A stretch of DNA of 34,721 nucleotides from DSNY01 sp964539745 (GCA_964539745.1 CAZIJU010000031.1:1-34721); one strand, 5' to 3'; counted from the stretch's first letter, positions 18,601 through 24,585 are shown. Made by a program: numbers and translations. Notes: generated by a model not told the origin, from the letters alone.

Positions 18601-20637
18601 CGCAGGCGTGTCGTCGAGCGTGATGCCCAGCTGCCCCGGCTGGTAGCGGTCGATGGTGATCGTGTCGCTGCTGCCGGTGCGCAGCGCAAACAGCGTGCCG
18701 CTGGCCCCGGGCGTCGATGACGCCGGCGCAAACGCATAGGTCCACCCGCCGTCGGCGCTGACCCAGACGTTGTCTGCGACCTTGCGGCCTGCAGGCAGAT
18801 CCTGCCCGCCATAGCGGATGCGCCCCAGCCCGTCCGAGTCGACGACGACGTCGTGGCCAAAGCCCACCTCGAAGTCGTAGGTGTCGAGGCCGCTGCCACC
18901 GAGCAGTTGGTCGTTGCCGGCACCGCCGTTCAAGGTGTCCTGCCCGTCGTTGCCTTCGAGGTAGTCCTCGCCCGCCTCCCCGCGCAGCTCGTCGTCACCG
19001 GCCATGCCGTACAAGCGGTCCCGCTCGGCGCCGCCGACGATCGCGAATTCGCCCTGGTCGCCGAAGTCGGAACCAAATGCGGCAATGCGCTTCGGCACGG
19101 TCGACGGCGTCGTCTGCCCCAACGGCAGCGCGTTGATCACTCGCTGCGTCGTGCCGCCCGCCTCGAAGTAGCGATACTCGACCTGCCAGGGCGACAAGCG
19201 CTGCTCGAGACCGATCGTGGCCGTGTCGGCCGTGTTGGCCTTGAGTACGGCGGCAAGCAGCTCCGCTCGGTCCTGCAGGTAGCGATCGGTGAAGTTACCG
19301 AGCCCGGCGGCGCGCTGATCCGCGGTCAAGGTGGAATCGGACTGCCATGCCGCGTAGTCCGTGTCGTGCGAAGCGATCCACACGGATTCGAGCGCCGCCT
19401 GCGCATCAGCCACGCCGGCCTTGGCTTTGATCGCGAACGGACTCAGTGTCTTCAGCGCGACGAAGTCGCCGAAATCGGTGCGGGCCGTGTTCGCCAGGGA
19501 GCCTGCGTTGGCAGCAGTCACCGGGCCGAGCGCGACCTTACCCGCCAATGCACCGAAATTGCCATCCGCGCGCAACCCATAGATCGCCGCATACAGCGCA
19601 TCGCGGCTGACAGCCCCATTGCCCACCGGCAGCAGCGCCCCGTCGTTGTTCAACTGTCGCTGCAGCGCGTCGACCGTGCGCTCGAGGCTGGCGGCCGTGC
19701 CCAGCGCCGCTGTGCCAAGAAGCCGTTCGTAGTCTGAAACGCTTAGGGCAGGATCCAGTCGCGCCAGCAGCGCGTAGACGGCCAACGCGTCGGTCAGCAC
19801 CATCTGGCTGTGATTCAGTGCGCCGGGGCGTGTGGCGATCGGTTCGTCACCCGTGGCCTGGTTCTCGATGGGCACATCGAGCGGACGCCCCGGGCGGCTA
19901 TGCAGTCCGGCGATACCGCGCCACGACACCTCCGCGCCACTGGCACCATCGGCGATCACGTTTAGGGTCGGAACGCCGCTGGGCGCAACGCCCGTGGGAA
20001 GCGCGCCCCCGAGCTGCGCAAAGAAGTTTCTGTTCTGCGGCGAGTCGATGAACCCCGGCGCGTTGAAGGCAAACACCTGTCGGGCGTTGATAGGGAACAG
20101 TCCCGCGAACGCCAGCGCGAGATGGCCGCCGAGCGAGTGCCCCGTCACGTCCACGGCAGCCCCAGGTGAGATCAGCGGTGTGCTCGGACTGCCCAGATCA
20201 TTGACGATCGATTCCGCAATCAGCGGATTCATCGGATCCGCGAGATCGACCCGATAGACCGTGATCGTCTCGCCCTGCCGATGCGTCAGCCGCTGCCAGG
20301 TGTTGTACAGCGCGGCGATCTGGTCGTAGCCGGCGCCGTTGATGGCGATGTTGGCGTCCGTGGGTACGAGGTCGCCGGCCTCCAGCGTGCCGCGGATCGC
20401 CACCGCCAGATTGCCGCTGGCATCGGCAAACACGGTGGCGCTGAAGCTCGTGGCGGTGTCGTTGATCTGCGCGACGATCGTGGGATAGCGGCGGGCGAAT
20501 TCTTGGGCTTGTTTCGGCGACATGCCTTTGCCTTCAATGAGCAGCTCCGTGAGCTGAGTGGAGGTCGCGCCTGGTACCAGAGTCGCGTATGCAGCCAGGG
20601 CGAGCTGAGCACTGTCGAAGGTTCCCTCGGGATTCAT
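12691..20637 (-). CDS. Giant RTX protein with N-terminal lipase-like serine hydrolase domain (type I secretion substrate)
   Basis: 2648 aa, predicted to leave the cell through the adjacent ABC/HlyD exporter and fold on extracellular calcium. Residues about 1-300 form an alpha/beta hydrolase with nucleophile elbow TGHSLGGH (Ser168); Asp230 (NVIADG) and His276 (LNHSQMV) are probable triad partners. A helical region (300-520) follows, then six groups of GGxGxDxLx calcium-binding nonapeptides (about 535-589, 721-1180, 1266-1338, 1579-1655, 1816-1915, 2051-2260), separated by spacers resembling haemolysin-type calcium-binding related domains (for example VEFADGTVW near 2026) and a Pro-rich stretch near 1520-1530. 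A repeat-free tail of about 388 aa ends the protein. No N-terminal signal peptide, as expected for this route. GGAG lies upstream; the ATG overlaps the preceding stop as ATGA. Substrate (lipid, ester or other) unknown. Confidence 0.93.
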   Translation of the reverse strand: MNPEGTFDSAQLALAAYATLVPGATSTQLTELLIEGKGMSPKQAQEFARRYPTIVAQINDTATSFSATVFADASGNLAVAIRGTLEAGDLVPTDANIAINGAGYDQIAALYNTWQRLTHRQGETITVYRVDLADPMNPLIAESIVNDLGSPSTPLISPGAAVDVTGHSLGGHLALAFAGLFPINARQVFAFNAPGFIDSPQNRNFFAQLGGALPTGVAPSGVPTLNVIADGASGAEVSWRGIAGLHSRPGRPLDVPIENQATGDEPIATRPGALNHSQMVLTDALAVYALLARLDPALSVSDYERLLGTAALGTAASLERTVDALQRQLNNDGALLPVGNGAVSRDALYAAIYGLRADGNFGALAGKVALGPVTAANAGSLANTARTDFGDFVALKTLSPFAIKAKAGVADAQAALESVWIASHDTDYAAWQSDSTLTADQRAAGLGNFTDRYLQDRAELLAAVLKANTADTATIGLEQRLSPWQVEYRYFEAGGTTQRVINALPLGQTTPSTVPKRIAAFGSDFGDQGEFAIVGGAERDRLYGMAGDDELRGEAGEDYLEGNDGQDTLNGGAGNDQLLGGSGLDTYDFEVGFGHDVVVDSDGLGRIRYGGQDLPAGRKVADNVWVSADGGWTYAFAPASSTPGASGTLFALRTGSSDTITIDRYQPGQLGITLDDTPAPIPDVAQTISGDRVPLVRPDGTYAFDAFNNLVAQSSDPLAQDMLRGTAGNDRIDGNGGNDALAGNAGDDILDAGTGDDVVIGGAGSDRIKGGDGNDVIQGGGIYGLTLPRSPQDRVTLPSGPTYVWAAEGLYWYAALSTDDVLYTSGSTGFGYVGLQGGAFAGDGNDVIDAGAGSDYVVADRGDDVVYLGSGADTASGGPGSDIVFGEEGDDQLSGDDIGVVGYLGQLEYLYTPAEHGSDVLDGGDGNDVVEGLGGSDILYGGSGADVLRGDAVPDYRVAADYHGDDALYGGAGNDLLYGDGGNDRLLGGDDADTLYGDGVDTPVERHGADALDGGAGTDVLIGGGGEDRLFGGADNDSLYGDDDGNTLGGANHRDDELHGDGGNDLLVGGGGSDILYGGVGDDTLYGDGAPWTPVQDAFSGSDYLDGGTGNDTLFGGAGHDTLTGGSGSDRLFGEGGQDVLSGGEGDDKLLGGDGNDSLRGGTGNDQLNGGAGDDVYHVDLDGSSDLVEDTDGRSTIRLEEGWSLSRLTVTAVTPAAGQGHVVLRQDGTELTIANGISGDFTVVVDDTTLSIEALLQRAPAITYTGSERAERIAGTGGDDALDGAAGNDMLLGQAGGDLLLGNTGDDVLDGGDGGDTLDGGLGRDRLIGGAGHDVYRVGLGSGFDEIVDDGGEIRFGGDIRWSDIRVAARGADLEIATSAWDRALLKGYASSAGNWTVRLADGETRALASLPAVPAGVGVPDFGAARAEFLRDLRRNWRAGIMGQGFVPAEDGSLRATQIRERYSGKETRHVTAQFDLPSRSTDSPSFSVQGWQTLTSQQVLSSTSSTRTVLVPRIILIPTPPPPIPPGYSGIGYPTFTEVTIYESQTYTYVESEVHVLERHIVEDVSAGASNNAITVYGGAIVDAGEGDDVIVADPGVFARTDQPALLYGNAGNDRITGTVSDDWVIGGAGDDVLDGNFGSDRYYRFAGDGSDLIADRGDPLPTGLNSDLLIQDMTEAQIQAHLNADPAAIDTLVLPPGVSTADLSFSWTTRVLRVSVEDVELRSLENYYAGHWLPNALRPFDVELPVLVVRWGNDEQVELAMPTRQMPKGFGIEQIEFADGTLLSRADLFALAPATNLNTIDLDNVLTNVTRGYGGEGNDRLQGTDSADELLGGRGNDVLAGGLGSDQLHGGKGADVLDGGSGDDWLGYPFGGGADEFYSDGNTYIGGTGNDQIFGTRDSDVYVFNLGDGRDTVWHEAPRFRPEPFADDGYLTEAGPGYVDYVLAETPEDVRAIARSEDHSIPVPLKGFDTLRFGAGIAPADIQVSRQGDSLVFAHVKGTDAVSFERWFSASAPVSPGAVLDRVEFADGTVWRVHADGSTEVVSTVTTLDGTAGDDALYAPGGGPSVMNGLGGNDLLVGAEGDDVIDGATGNDTLYGNAGRDTLLGGDGDDALYGWEDDDTLQGGAGADRLFGDRGNDALDGGAGNDTLYGWTGNDALIGGDGDDGLHGDEGNDSLDGGAGSDALFGWTGNDVVRGGAGWDYMEGGDGNDVLVGGTEGDTLIGAAGDDVIAGGMGDDVIALGAGSDTVIFNLGDGRDTVQAASIGGGSGEIGDRLALGAIPGDSIRLARESNDLVLKIAGTDDAVRFAEWYASSQNQTVGTLLLNAAAPFDAENFADAGSLAVDFRRIVDAFDAAYASDPAIGDWTVPPALLLPPSAPPGGGMPPIDPMGASMVGAAVESSALQVTVPETGRTAFIPTEGDLRAGEPTAPGASIVGGRSIWWRLWDRLSLLNTSFQLAGERAKRATPWLEPNDLSIQTGVVSRSGGLAEASLPDTQYRSAAGKLPGSVFGDGVTGAPSLTRSLIDQALASRNATKSATASTGGVVRAAPVERVVVAGESAPALGHAALNFTAVVSFARGEKEGLFRRWQQIEQAFADTGEVEATPLLGGEYAAVPGGASASDTPEALAAIRGPRHGVELLRRSAMV
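13858..14487 (-). repeat. RTX block 6
   Basis: Codes for residues about 2051-2260: a regular array in which LYGW or LFGW recurs between nonapeptides, again ending in NLGDGRDTV. The remaining 388 residues to the C-terminus contain no RTX repeat. Confidence 0.85.
14893..15192 (-). repeat. RTX block 5
   Basis: Codes for residues about 1816-1915: GGEGNDRLQG onward, ending in the NLGDGRDTV signature that commonly closes an RTX roll. Confidence 0.85.
15673..15903 (-). repeat. RTX block 4
   Basis: Codes for residues about 1579-1655: irregular calcium-binding repeats (DAGEGDDVIV, GNAGNDRITG, GGAGDDVLDG) after the Pro- and Tyr-rich insert. Confidence 0.8.
16624..16842 (-). repeat. RTX block 3
   Basis: Codes for residues about 1266-1338, roughly seven nonapeptides beginning GSERAERIAGTGGDDAL and ending before the long non-repeat segment 1340-1578. 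Confidence 0.85.
17098..18477 (-). repeat. RTX block 2 (longest)
   Basis: Codes for residues about 721-1180, the largest calcium-binding array. Many nonapeptides of the form GGxGNDxLY, interrupted several times by 20-60-residue non-repeat loops (for example about 781-845 and 895-915), so it is probably several stacked beta-rolls and not one continuous solenoid. Confidence 0.85.
18871..19035 (-). repeat. RTX block 1
   Basis: Codes for residues about 535-589 of the RTX protein: five to six nonapeptides of the GGAGNDQLL type, predicted to form a calcium-bound parallel beta-roll directly after the hydrolase and helical regions. Confidence 0.85.
20375..20479 (-). repeat. 105-bp identical tract, copy in the intact RTX gene
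   Basis: Identical base for base to 21249-21353 (constant offset of 874) within the hydrolase N-terminus, coding from IVAQINDT to the end of GTLEAGD. The sequence outside the tract on both sides has visibly diverged. Confidence 0.9.
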
Positions 20638-21119
20638 TGTTGCTTCTCCTCAATCTCAAAGACGCTGCCAATCTGCGCATACCGGACCGCTGCACTTGGG
20701 CAGACGAACCTACTCGGATGCGCATAACTCGGGAAGTCTCCACCAGCTCGGGCGTAGGCCACCACACGTGCAACGACCTTTCCGCTCGTTCGATGGAGGA
20801 TGATTTCTTCGTATCGAACGACACTTAGATTTCCCTCAACCAGCACTTCTTGCCGCAACCGTGAAAACGCCGGTGCATCAGGAGGCGACAAAGGCTCCGG
20901 GGCGACGCCCAAGTGGTCACCCGCCCGAGGCAACTTACTGGCCTCGACGGGCGTCAACTTCAATCTTTCAATCACAGTCACGCCTCCGTCCTGCTCGCAC
21001 ATTTTTTTTACTCGCCAGTCGTAGTACGCCTTGCGCGCCTCACAGCCGCCGATGCCCACGACAAGGATTGCCACCGGCGTTAGAACGACACCGGCGAGTA
21101 CCTTGCCCAGCGCGCTCAT
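20634..21119 (-). CDS. Small membrane-anchored or lipoprotein-like partner protein, copy 2
   Basis: 161 aa of unknown function, paralogous to the protein at 21508-21987. N-terminal hydrophobic segment (about residues 6-25) ends in IGGC with Cys26, a lipobox-like site, followed by EARKAYYDWRVKKMCEQDGG, which is nearly the same in both copies. A second shared motif is RAGGDFPSYAHPS near the C-terminus. It is thus probably periplasmic and tethered. Its start ATG (21117-21119) overlaps the stop of the upstream hydrolase fragment and its stop overlaps the RTX ATG, both as ATGA, so it is translated with the hydrolase. Immunity protein, lipase foldase or secretion helper are all possible; the longer frame to 21194 runs into the upstream gene. 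Confidence 0.85.
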   Translation of the reverse strand: MSALGKVLAGVVLTPVAILVVGIGGCEARKAYYDWRVKKMCEQDGGVTVIERLKLTPVEASKLPRAGDHLGVAPEPLSPPDAPAFSRLRQEVLVEGNLSVVRYEEIILHRTSGKVVARVVAYARAGGDFPSYAHPSRFVCPSAAVRYAQIGSVFEIEEKQQ

Positions 21120-21505
21120 GCGAAGCCCCTGGTCCTTGGCCCGCCAAGCGGATAGCCGGCGGCAGCGGCCGCGCTCACTGGTAACAGAATGCATGCGCCC
21201 GCACCGATGCCGTTGACGGCGATGTCGACATCGGTCGGCACCAAGTCTCCGGCCTCCAGCGTGCCGCGGATCGCCACCGCCAGATTGCCGCTGGCATCGG
21301 CAAACACGGTGGCGCTGAAGCTCGTGGCGGTGTCGTTGATCTGCGCGACGATCATGGGATAGCGAAGGGCGAACTCTTGGGTTTGGTAGGCCGACATGTT
21401 GTTGTTCGCCGTTAATACATCTAATTGATCGGCCGTTCTGCCCGGGAACAGGTTGGCGTACGCGGCGAGCGCTAGTTCTGAAGCGTTATAGGCAAGCTCG
21501 ACCAT
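21116..21505 (-). CDS. Truncated N-terminal fragment of an RTX-type hydrolase (copy B)
   Basis: About 129 aa. Residues up to the NG of IAVNG align with residues 9-101 of the intact RTX protein (ELALAAYA, MSAYQTQEFALRYP, then a 39-residue identical segment), after which it leaves homology and stops 20-odd residues later, before the nucleophile Ser, so it cannot be catalytic. The ATG at 21503-21505 has AGGAG at a proper distance; the ATG two codons earlier (21509-21511) overlaps the previous stop but sits too close to that site. The end overlaps the next ATG as ATGA. It may be a decayed toxin gene, or a module kept for recombination. Confidence 0.75.
   Translation of the reverse strand: MVELAYNASELALAAYANLFPGRTADQLDVLTANNNMSAYQTQEFALRYPMIVAQINDTATSFSATVFADASGNLAVAIRGTLEAGDLVPTDVDIAVNGIGAGACILLPVSAAAAAGYPLGGPRTRGFA
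21249..21353 (-). repeat. 105-bp identical tract, copy in the truncated hydrolase fragment
   Basis: Matches 20375-20479 without a mismatch. Just outside, differences appear at once (for example G versus A at 20480/21354, and GAAGGGCGAACTC versus GCGGGCGAATTC soon after). Confidence 0.9.
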
Positions 21506-21507
21506 TC

Positions 21508-21987
21508 TCATTCTCCTTGAAGGACAAAGATTTTCTGGCGATGGGCGAATCTCTCAGTAGCAGGTGGGCAGGTAAACGAACTCGGCGCTGCATGAGAGGG
21601 AAAGTCGCCACCCGATCTTGTGTAACTTGTGACTCGAGCGACGACCCTGTTGTCCGATCTGCGAACTACTGTTTCTACCCATTTGCGAAGGCTCGGGTGC
21701 CCCTGCTTGATGACCTCTGTTTGACGAGTGGAAAAGACGGGCGAGTCGGGATGCGCCAACTCCTTGGGCGGGATCGACACGTACCCACCGACCTTACCCA
21801 GTGCGTCGAGCTGCGATCGAGTCACGGAAACTTTGTCAAAGATCGCAACTCCGCCATCCTGCTCGCACATCTTCCGCACCTTCCAGTCGTAGTACGCCTT
21901 GCGCGCCTCGCAACCGCCGATGCCGGCGATCAAGAGTACGAACGGCGCCAGCAGCACGGCCGCCACGACCTTGATCAGCCGGTTCAT
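21508..21987 (-). CDS. Small membrane-anchored or lipoprotein-like partner protein, copy 1
   Basis: 159 aa of unknown function, paralogue of the 20634-21119 protein. Hydrophobic start (about residues 6-25), IGGC lipobox-like site with Cys26, then EARKAYYDWKVRKMCEQDGG; later RSGGDFPSHAAPSSFTCP. The N-terminal 45 residues and the GGDFPS region are conserved between the copies, while the middle (about 50-110) differs strongly, the pattern expected if the middle recognises a specific partner. The ATG at 21985-21987 has AGGGAG upstream; an earlier ATG at 22038 lacks one. Its stop overlaps the ATG at 21511 as ATGA. Confidence 0.85.
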   Translation of the reverse strand: MNRLIKVVAAVLLAPFVLLIAGIGGCEARKAYYDWKVRKMCEQDGGVAIFDKVSVTRSQLDALGKVGGYVSIPPKELAHPDSPVFSTRQTEVIKQGHPSLRKWVETVVRRSDNRVVARVTSYTRSGGDFPSHAAPSSFTCPPATERFAHRQKIFVLQGE

Positions 21988-22088
21988 CGGCAGACTCCCT
22001 GCGTATCCGTCATCGTTCCCTCCCAGCCGCGCGCGCAATCCGCTGCACGGGGCTCGACCGGCGCTGCATCACCGTCGCTCTGGTGTGG

Positions 22089-22493
22089 TTAACCTGCACC
22101 GTCACCCCGCGGTATCTGTGCACGCCCACCGCCCAGCGAATGCCCGGCGACGCTGATGCGGGACTTGTTGGCAACGCTCACGTCCGGCCGGTTCAGAACC
22201 GACCAGTAAAACGGCGCGGCCTGCAGGACCTGCGGCGAAACAACCCCCAGCGCCGCCGGCGCGTTGGCCGCCAGCCAGTCATTGTCGAGCACCGAATCGA
22301 CATTGGTGCCCGCATAGGCAATGACGATCTCCCCGCTCACCCGATGCCGGAACACGCTGGCGGCAAAGCCGGTCACGGGATCGTCGCGCAGCAGTTCCAG
22401 TTCCTCCCAATCGCTCGGGGCCTTGATCTCGTTGGCGAGCGTCTTGCCATAAACCGCCGCCGACAGACGTGCGTAGTCGTTCCTACTTGCCAT
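22089..22493 (-). CDS. Truncated lipase-like hydrolase fragment (copy A)
   Basis: 134 aa. N-terminal half of an alpha/beta hydrolase of the class 3 lipase type: YARLSAAVYG, EIVIAYAGTN, then nucleophile elbow VAGHSLGG (Ser119). Homology stops exactly at the elbow; the next 11 residues are unrelated and a TAA follows, so the Asp and His of the triad are absent. The other two frames after the break do not restore a hydrolase in the following 100 bp, so this is a deletion or exchange and not a simple frameshift. It is not close in sequence to the RTX hydrolase at 12691-20637. A very strong GGGAGGAGG ribosome site precedes the ATG at 22491-22493. Confidence 0.75.
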   Translation of the reverse strand: MASRNDYARLSAAVYGKTLANEIKAPSDWEELELLRDDPVTGFAASVFRHRVSGEIVIAYAGTNVDSVLDNDWLAANAPAALGVVSPQVLQAAPFYWSVLNRPDVSVANKSRISVAGHSLGGGRAQIPRGDGAG

Positions 22494-22505
22494 CGCCTCC
22501 TCCCT

Positions 22506-23168
22506 TTAGTGTCGAGTCACGATTGCCGAACAGTGCCTGTTGATGCCTTCCCAATCCCGGTCATCGACGGTGATGACCAGATACTTGTTGGCGATGCGCT
22601 CCGCCGTCGAATTCCAGCGCTCGCGCTCGGCTTCGGTGACCACGCCGCTGGCGGGCACGCCCTGGTCCAGGATGAGCAGATTGGCCGGCTTGCCAAAGAA
22701 GCGCGGCTCCACCGCCCGGTACGTCCAGCCGCCGTCGACATACTCGAACTGGATGTAATCCGGCCGCGGCTTGCCGTACTTGACGAACTCCTCGCAGTAC
22801 AGCGGCGAGGCGATCAGAATCCAGCGCACAGCCCCGCTGCCGGGCTCCAGCCGAATCAGGCTCAGGCGATCGACGGTGTCGAAGCGCACACCGTCAGGCA
22901 GTCGCAGGCCATTGCGCCGTGTCTGCCAGCCGACATGCGCCGGCCACTCGTGCCAGACCTTGACCAACTTCTTGTGCCGCCGGATCTCGATGCGCGTGCC
23001 ATCCTCGAACACGATGAACTCGCGCCAGCTCCGCCGCTCGGTGCCCCAGACGAACACCAGCCACAGCACCAGCAGCGTGACGGCCAGCAGCAGCACCCCC
23101 AGCACCGTCAGACAGCCCCGGCGCCGCCGCTTCGGCGGCGAAGACGCAGCGGCCGCTTCGGTCGTCAT
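22506..23168 (-). CDS. Single-pass membrane protein of unknown function
   Basis: 220 aa, no family recognised. A basic cytoplasmic N-terminus (KRRRRG), one transmembrane helix (about residues 19-41), then a periplasmic domain of about 175 residues rich in aromatic and charged residues (for example WREFIVFEDGTRIEIRRHKK and PDYIQFEYVDGGWTYR). Same topology and same place before a hydrolase gene as the two lipoprotein-like partners, but no clear sequence similarity to them. Its ATG overlaps the stop of a 31-codon ORF as ATGA. It probably pairs with hydrolase fragment A 12 bp downstream; function inferred only from position. Confidence 0.8.
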   Translation of the reverse strand: MTTEAAAASSPPKRRRRGCLTVLGVLLLAVTLLVLWLVFVWGTERRSWREFIVFEDGTRIEIRRHKKLVKVWHEWPAHVGWQTRRNGLRLPDGVRFDTVDRLSLIRLEPGSGAVRWILIASPLYCEEFVKYGKPRPDYIQFEYVDGGWTYRAVEPRFFGKPANLLILDQGVPASGVVTEAERERWNSTAERIANKYLVITVDDRDWEGINRHCSAIVTRH

Positions 23169-23260
23169 GGCCGCGCCGGTGCTTGCGACGTCGCCATCGC
23201 AGCGAGTCGTTCGCTGCGCGACCCTGCTTGCGGCGACCGAAGCCTGCGTTCGAGTCTCAT
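23165..23260 (-). CDS. Possible 31-aa small ORF bridging hlyD and the next gene
   Basis: The ATG (23258-23260) overlaps the hlyD stop as ATGA and is preceded by GGGAGG. Its TGA (23165-23167) overlaps the next gene's ATG, again as ATGA. The product is very basic (about seven Arg) and has no recognised domain. An 8-bp hairpin CGCAGCGA / TCGCTGCG (23198-23218) lies inside. It may be a real small protein, or a ribosome bridge that carries translation from hlyD into the membrane protein gene, which has no ribosome site of its own. Confidence 0.45.
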   Translation of the reverse strand: MRLERRLRSPQAGSRSERLAAMATSQAPARP

Positions 23261-24585
23261 CGCTCCCTCCCCGCCTCGCTCGAAACCCTTTGCACCGGAC
23301 TCAGCAGATACTCCATCACCGTCCGGCGTCCCTGGTGAATCTCCACGGTGGCCGCCATTCCCGGTGCGAGCGGCAGGCGCCCTCCCGACGGTAGCGTCAG
23401 GTGTTGCGAGTCCAGCTCGATCACCGCCTTGTAGGTGAGCGGCGGTGTGACGTGCGGCGCGCCGGTGGCCTTGGCTGCAGCCTCCGGCTCCTGCGCATCG
23501 GCGCTCAGTTGCACCACCCGGCCTTCGAGCAGCCCGTACTTCTGGAACGGATACGCCGCGAGCTTCAGCTTCACGCGCTGGCCGATCTCGACGAAGCCCA
23601 CGTCCTCGTTGGCCAGCGCCGCTTCGGCGCGCAGCGCATCGCCCTTCGGGACGACGTGCAGCAGCGCGGTGCCCGGCTGCACCACCGCGCCCGGCGTGTG
23701 CGTGGCCAAGTTCTGCACGACGCCGTCCTGCGGGGCGCGGATCTCGAGCAACGCGGTACGGAAGCCGAGCTTGGCCTGCTCCTGCTGCAATCGCTCGACG
23801 ATGGCCTGCGCCTCGACCCGCTCGGTGAGCAACTGGCTGCGGAAGTTGGAGCGAAGCTGATTGATGCGTTGCTCGGCCTGCGCGATGGCCGCATCGAGCG
23901 CGTGCAGCGTGGCTTCCTGGGCTTTCAAGTCCTGTTCGCGCTCGATCGCTTCGCGCCGCTTGTCGTTGGCCATCAGTTCGCCGACGAAGCCCTCTTTGTG
24001 CAGCCTGGCGAAGCTCTCCGCGCTCTGGCGCAGCACCGGCAGCGTGGTGTGCAGCTTGTCGCGGATCTGCTGAGCGGCGAGCCGCTCGCTGCGGGCGCGC
24101 ATGGCGGCTTGCTCCTCCTGCAGCACGGCGTCGGCGAGCGCCTGCCGGCGGGCGAAGAACTGGGCGCTGACCTGGGCGAAGACGGCCGGCGGATCGCCGG
24201 GCTGGAGGTCCAGACTTCGGTTCGCAAGCGCCGCGTCGATGGCGCGCACGGTGATGCGTTTGAGGGCGAGCTCGTGCGCGATCTGGCCGGCGTCGGCACC
24301 GGTGAGGGTGGCGTCCATGCGCAGCAGCGGCTGGCCGGCCGATACATGATCGCCGTCGCGCACGAGGATTTCGCGCACGATGCCGGCGTCGGCCGCCTGC
24401 ACGATCTTCACCTGCGAGGCGGGCACGAGCTTGCCGGGGGCGACCGCGACGATGTCGAGCTTCGCCGTCAACGTCCAGGCGAGCAGCACGGCCACCAGCG
24501 CGAGCAGCGTCCATAGTGTCGCGCGCAGCGCGGCGCCGGGCGGGGTCGTGGTCAGTTGATGCAGCGAGACGCTGGGCGCGCTCAT
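23257..24585 (-). CDS. HlyD family type I secretion periplasmic adaptor
   Basis: Membrane fusion protein linking the ABC exporter to an outer-membrane TolC-type channel. 442 aa: short cytoplasmic N-terminus, one transmembrane helix (about 21-43), a lipoyl half-motif (KLVPASQVKIVQAADAGIV, about 52-70), a long alpha-helical coiled-coil hairpin (about 100-285), the second lipoyl half (LLEIRAPQDGVVQNLATHT), and a beta-barrel end with LAPGMAATVEIHQGRRTVMEYLLSP, the classical HlyD C-terminus. Its ATG overlaps the stop of the ABC gene as ATGA. Confidence 0.96.
   Translation of the reverse strand: MSAPSVSLHQLTTTPPGAALRATLWTLLALVAVLLAWTLTAKLDIVAVAPGKLVPASQVKIVQAADAGIVREILVRDGDHVSAGQPLLRMDATLTGADAGQIAHELALKRITVRAIDAALANRSLDLQPGDPPAVFAQVSAQFFARRQALADAVLQEEQAAMRARSERLAAQQIRDKLHTTLPVLRQSAESFARLHKEGFVGELMANDKRREAIEREQDLKAQEATLHALDAAIAQAEQRINQLRSNFRSQLLTERVEAQAIVERLQQEQAKLGFRTALLEIRAPQDGVVQNLATHTPGAVVQPGTALLHVVPKGDALRAEAALANEDVGFVEIGQRVKLKLAAYPFQKYGLLEGRVVQLSADAQEPEAAAKATGAPHVTPPLTYKAVIELDSQHLTLPSGGRLPLAPGMAATVEIHQGRRTVMEYLLSPVQRVSSEAGRER

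Noticed and set aside
22039..22120. Continuation of hydrolase fragment A by a frameshift
   Set aside because: Reading the other two frames after GHSLGG gives stops or unrelated sequence, so a single frameshift does not restore a hydrolase.
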